This document shows positions 49,237 to 52,039 of a DNA stretch of 52,039 nt, piece by piece (within the stretch, counting starts at the first letter, position 1; the number at the start of each line of letters is the position of its first letter). Below the pieces are notes generated by a model. That model saw nothing but the letters and a program-made list of their open reading frames with translations. It was not told the origin of the DNA and did no database searches. The position numbers and the translations under genes were made by a program. Origin of the DNA: Pseudarthrobacter naphthalenicus (lineage in GTDB: Bacteria > Actinomycetota > Actinomycetes > Actinomycetales > Micrococcaceae); the NCBI RefSeq assembly GCF_029076445.1, contig NZ_JARESG010000024.1, forward strand, positions 1 to 52,039. Reading direction: 5' to 3'.

Positions 49237-50625
49237 TCAGGACTCCTTGAGCGCGGGAACGGACGCGGGAGTCTTCTTGCCCAACGAGTACAGCCGCCGG
49301 ACGGACCACAGGAACAGGACCACCAGGAAGACGTTGCGGATGGTCAGCACGGCGGCCATCAGCGGGTTGTTGTGGCTCAGGGCGTCGTAGAACAGCGGGT
49401 AGATGAAGAATGTGGCCACGGCGATGGCAATCAGCATGGCCGCGGGAACCCGCCACTCGCGCCAGCTGTGCGCCAGCCCCACTGCCACGGCCGGGGCCAG
49501 CCAGACCATGAACTGGGGCGACCCCACCTTGTTGAAGACCACAAAGGCGGTGGTCAGGGTGAGTGCCCCGGCGAGGAGCAGTTCGGTCCGGTCCACGGCG
49601 TCGGCGTGGTTGCCGTTGAGCTTGCCGTTGTGCAGGGCCCAGAAGGTCAGGCCGGCCACCAGCAGCGCCGCCAGGATCAGCAGCGGCTGCATCAGGACGG
49701 ACATCACGGCCGTGCCGGGACCGTCCACCTGCATGGAGTTGATGTCCGTGTTCATGTACATCCGGGAGTCCCCGATGTTGAGCACGGACAGCCACAGCCA
49801 CGGGGTGGTGAAGGTCGCCTCAAGCTGCATGCCGCGGTCACCCTGCTGGGTCAGGAAGTTCAGGAGCTTGGGCACACTGCCCACCGCGGCTGCCAGTGCC
49901 ACCACCACGGCGGAGGTGGCGACGCCGGCCAGCACCACCACGAGGCGGTTTTTCACGACGGCGAAGAGGGCAAGCATCACTGCGGCTGGCCAGACCTTCA
50001 CCCAGGTCGCGGCAGCGAGGATGACAGAAGCGATGAACGGCCGGCCCACGCCGTAGGCCAGGGCCACCAGCACGATCGGTGCGGTGAGGCCGTCCACGCG
50101 GGCGAAGCCCAGCCAGCCCATCAGCAGTGTGAAGATCAGCCACCACCAGCCGGCGGGGATGGCGTCCTGGTTGCGGCCACGGTCGGTGAGTTTGGCCAGG
50201 CCCCACCCGTTGAGGAGCGTGGTCATCAGCACCCACAGGAAGAAGAACGGCCCGGGTCCGGCCAGCCCCGCGATGGCCATGGGGATCAAGGCCAGGATGG
50301 GGTATACCCAGGGGCTGGGGCCGCCGGTGAGGTTCGCTTCGTTAAAGCCGGCCGCTGCCCAGTCCCGGTAGATGAAGGTATCGCTGAATGCCTCGCCGCG
50401 GAGGGACAGCATGGCGCCGAAGATCAGGAATCCGAGATGCACCAGGATGAAGCCGGTGAGCAGGCCCCGGGAAGTGTTCAGCCAGGACCGCACGGCCGTG
50501 GGCAGGATGACGTTGCGGACCCGGGTGAGCGAGGCGAAGAATGCGTCCGTGGAAATGGCGGAATCCTTGTCAGAGAGGGGCAGAACGGGTGCCGGATCGT
50601 GCCGCGGGGCGGGAACCGGAAGCAT
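49237..50625 (-). CDS. GT87-like membrane glycosyltransferase, first of a tandem pair
   Basis: 462 residues. The cytoplasmic N-terminal 50 residues are followed by GT-C-type TM helices. Blocks shared with the downstream paralogue: RGEAFSDTFIYRDWAAAGFN, SPWVYPILALIPMAIAGLAG, ARVDGLTAPIVLVALAYGVG, QQGDRGMQLEATFTTPWLWL and NKVGSPQFMVWLAPAVAVG. The pair probably builds part of a cell-envelope glycan from polyprenyl-phosphate sugars. The ATG start lacks a strong ribosome site. The stop is one nt before the likely start of the next gene, so the two form one transcription and translation unit. Confidence 0.85.
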   Translation of the reverse strand: MLPVPAPRHDPAPVLPLSDKDSAISTDAFFASLTRVRNVILPTAVRSWLNTSRGLLTGFILVHLGFLIFGAMLSLRGEAFSDTFIYRDWAAAGFNEANLTGGPSPWVYPILALIPMAIAGLAGPGPFFFLWVLMTTLLNGWGLAKLTDRGRNQDAIPAGWWWLIFTLLMGWLGFARVDGLTAPIVLVALAYGVGRPFIASVILAAATWVKVWPAAVMLALFAVVKNRLVVVLAGVATSAVVVALAAAVGSVPKLLNFLTQQGDRGMQLEATFTTPWLWLSVLNIGDSRMYMNTDINSMQVDGPGTAVMSVLMQPLLILAALLVAGLTFWALHNGKLNGNHADAVDRTELLLAGALTLTTAFVVFNKVGSPQFMVWLAPAVAVGLAHSWREWRVPAAMLIAIAVATFFIYPLFYDALSHNNPLMAAVLTIRNVFLVVLFLWSVRRLYSLGKKTPASVPALKES

Positions 50626-50734
50626 CGGGGGTCCGCTTATAACAGCCGCCCCTACCAGTCAAGGGTAATTGACTGCCCGTGCTGCCCAGTAATCCTGCAG
50701 CACCGCACGCGCTTCTTTTCACGGCCTGAAAAGG

Positions 50735-51844
50735 TTACGTGGCCTTGGCGTGGCGGTAGCGCTCAATCTGTTTGAGCCGCCGCAGGAGGCTGTCGCGCCG
50801 CGGGTGCGGGACGACGTCGTGCGCTTCTGCCGTGAGGTCAATGTGTTTGGTGCCGTACTGCCAGAGCAGGAGGTCATCCAGCAGCCGGTCCGGGCCGGGG
50901 GAGTAGCGGTGGTCCAGGGCCTTGCGGACCTCGGTGATCCGCTGGGCGCTGAGCAGCCCGGCGAGCTGGACCGTCTGGTTCAGGCCGTGGGCCGCCATCA
51001 GTTCCGCAGCCCAGCCCCAGTCATCGTCCACTTTGCGGTCCACATGGGGCAGCAGCGTCCGCCAGACGTCGCGGATGCGGTTGGGGGTCAGCGGCGCCGC
51101 CCCCTCGCCATCCATGTCCCAGTAGCTGCGGACCTCCTCGTACCGCTCGTGGAGGTCGGCGAAGGCGCTCTCCACGGTCTCCAGCATGGCTGCGGTGGCG
51201 GTGAACTGGCGGTCGAAATGCGGCGTCCAGGCGCGCGGGTCCTCGGCTTTGAAGCGGATGTCGTGCTCGATCTCGCTCCAGGCGTGCGCGAAGACCGTGC
51301 GGATCTGGCACTCGAAGAAGTAGCTGCCGTTGGGCGGGACATCCGGATTGAAGACCTGCTGGTACTCCTTGACGGCCTCGTTCTGGATGGTGCGCAGGAT
51401 GAGGTGGCGGCTGGAGTAGCCGTAGGTGCCGGACTCGATGGAGCCGATGTCCTTCTCCCGGTCCCCGCGGCAGTCAAACACCTGGCGCTGGCGCTTGATG
51501 ATGTTGGCCGCCACCGCGTTCTCGGCGGGCAGCTTGGTGATGATGCGGACGCCCACCATGTCATTGAGGGTGCGGAACGGGTCCGGGAACTTCAGCACTA
51601 CGGGGCCGCCGGGTTCCAGCGGTTCCTCGATCCGGGAGATTTTTTCGCGGAATGATTCCACCGTTTTGGTGCGCCCGGTGACAAACAGCGGCGTGACCTC
51701 GCTGTCCTTCAACATGTCCCGCAGGATGACCAGCACGTCATGGGTGACCAGCTTCAGGGCAGGCCGGACACGTTCGTAGATCTCCACGTTCTCCTGCACG
51801 GATTCGCGGAGGCTGACGTCCAGGCTGTCCCAGTTACTCGGCAT
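50735..51844 (-). CDS. RelA/SpoT-domain protein, (p)ppGpp synthetase-like
   Basis: 369 residues without an HD hydrolase, TGS or ACT domain. The RelA_SpoT synthetase core (about 50-225) shows VTGRTKTVESFREKI, DPFRTLNDMVGVRIIT, GTYGYSSRHLIL and ECQIRTVFAHAWSEIEHDIR, where the catalytic Glu and the Tyr/His nucleotide contacts are present. The C-terminal 140 residues are helical, contain HGLNQTVQLAGLLSAQRITE and are not recognised. It is longer than the YjbM/RelQ small alarmone synthetases (about 210-270 residues). It likely makes (p)ppGpp or a related alarmone; activity is inferred. Confidence 0.83.
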   Translation of the reverse strand: MPSNWDSLDVSLRESVQENVEIYERVRPALKLVTHDVLVILRDMLKDSEVTPLFVTGRTKTVESFREKISRIEEPLEPGGPVVLKFPDPFRTLNDMVGVRIITKLPAENAVAANIIKRQRQVFDCRGDREKDIGSIESGTYGYSSRHLILRTIQNEAVKEYQQVFNPDVPPNGSYFFECQIRTVFAHAWSEIEHDIRFKAEDPRAWTPHFDRQFTATAAMLETVESAFADLHERYEEVRSYWDMDGEGAAPLTPNRIRDVWRTLLPHVDRKVDDDWGWAAELMAAHGLNQTVQLAGLLSAQRITEVRKALDHRYSPGPDRLLDDLLLWQYGTKHIDLTAEAHDVVPHPRRDSLLRRLKQIERYRHAKAT

Positions 51845-51936
51845 ACCCCCAGCTTACGGCGACGGTGTGACACGCCCCTCCCACCAGGACCCTCTCTCAC
51901 TTAATGCGGGAACGCAGATTGTCAAGCTGTGTGGAG

Positions 51937-52039
51937 TCATTGGGTTTGTTGTGTGGGTGTTTTTGTTGCGGGAAGGTTGATTCCGGCGTGGCTGGCGGGG
52001 GCTGGTGTGATGGGGCGCTGGTGGAATCGTTCGGGGTTC
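51937..52039 (-). pseudogene. 3' end of a probable IS3-type transposase gene, cut by the window edge
   Basis: Read on the minus strand, the frame gives NPERFHQRPITPAPASHAGI, then NLPATKTPTQQTQ and a stop at 51937-51939. An NPERF/YPERF motif followed by a Pro-rich tail near the C-terminus is typical of IS3-family transposases as I recall them. The bases after the stop (CTCCACACAGCTTGACAATC on that strand) resemble the sequence often seen between such genes and the IS end. Too little is present to say whether the element is intact. Confidence 0.45.

Noticed and set aside
49036..50775. 579-codon plus-strand frame across the glycosyltransferase pair
   Set aside because: Gln/His/Gly-rich antisense of two membrane proteins, spanning their junction; not coding.

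Overview
The window looks like chromosomal DNA of a high-GC actinobacterium of the Micrococcaceae, most likely Arthrobacter or Pseudarthrobacter. This is inferred from the homodimeric AceE, an MptB-type mannosyltransferase, the codon use and the gene families. No rRNA, tRNA, CRISPR array or intact mobile element was seen. Only the 3' tail of a probable transposase gene sits at the right edge.

Layout. 1-1006: 5' part of aceE (minus strand), with a near-perfect palindrome upstream. 1360-2985: an SDR oxidoreductase and the purine-catabolic pair uraD-uraH behind a triple half-site operator. 3182-10033: a small lipoprotein, then a GntR regulator divergent from a 5-oxoproline-type operon (pxpA, MHS transporter, fused pxpB-pxpC, biotin carboxylase-BCCP). 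10132-16562: a small HhH protein, an HD-domain hydrolase with an IclR regulator, a zinc alcohol dehydrogenase, an XRE regulator, a CynX-type transporter and small membrane proteins.

16708-25813 is the most distinctive part. Eight tightly packed genes encode a P450, a split PEP-synthase-like phosphotransferase (ATP-grasp subunit and phospho-His subunit), an SDR dehydrogenase, a [2Fe-2S] ferredoxin, a ferredoxin reductase, an HD phosphohydrolase and an aldehyde dehydrogenase. The gene types match the creJ-I-H-G-F-E-D-C set described for 4-cresol/alkylphenol catabolism in Corynebacterium glutamicum. There the phenol is phosphorylated, the alkyl group is oxidised by the P450 and dehydrogenases, and the phosphate is removed. 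Here the set would turn an alkylphenol into a hydroxybenzoate. Next to it lie a secreted serine protease and the true PEP synthase ppsA with its bifunctional regulator ppsR.

30560-52039: glutaryl-CoA dehydrogenase, an alpha/beta hydrolase, a secreted His/Trp/Asp-rich protein, a DoxX-like protein with a glycosyltransferase, and an ABC exporter divergent from a two-component system. These are followed by a MarR regulator with an NADPH-dependent FMN reductase, a diguanylate cyclase, L-2-hydroxyglutarate oxidase, a SulP transporter, mptB, a TetR regulator, a tandem pair of GT87-like membrane glycosyltransferases (the second apparently starting at ATT), and a RelA/SpoT-domain protein.
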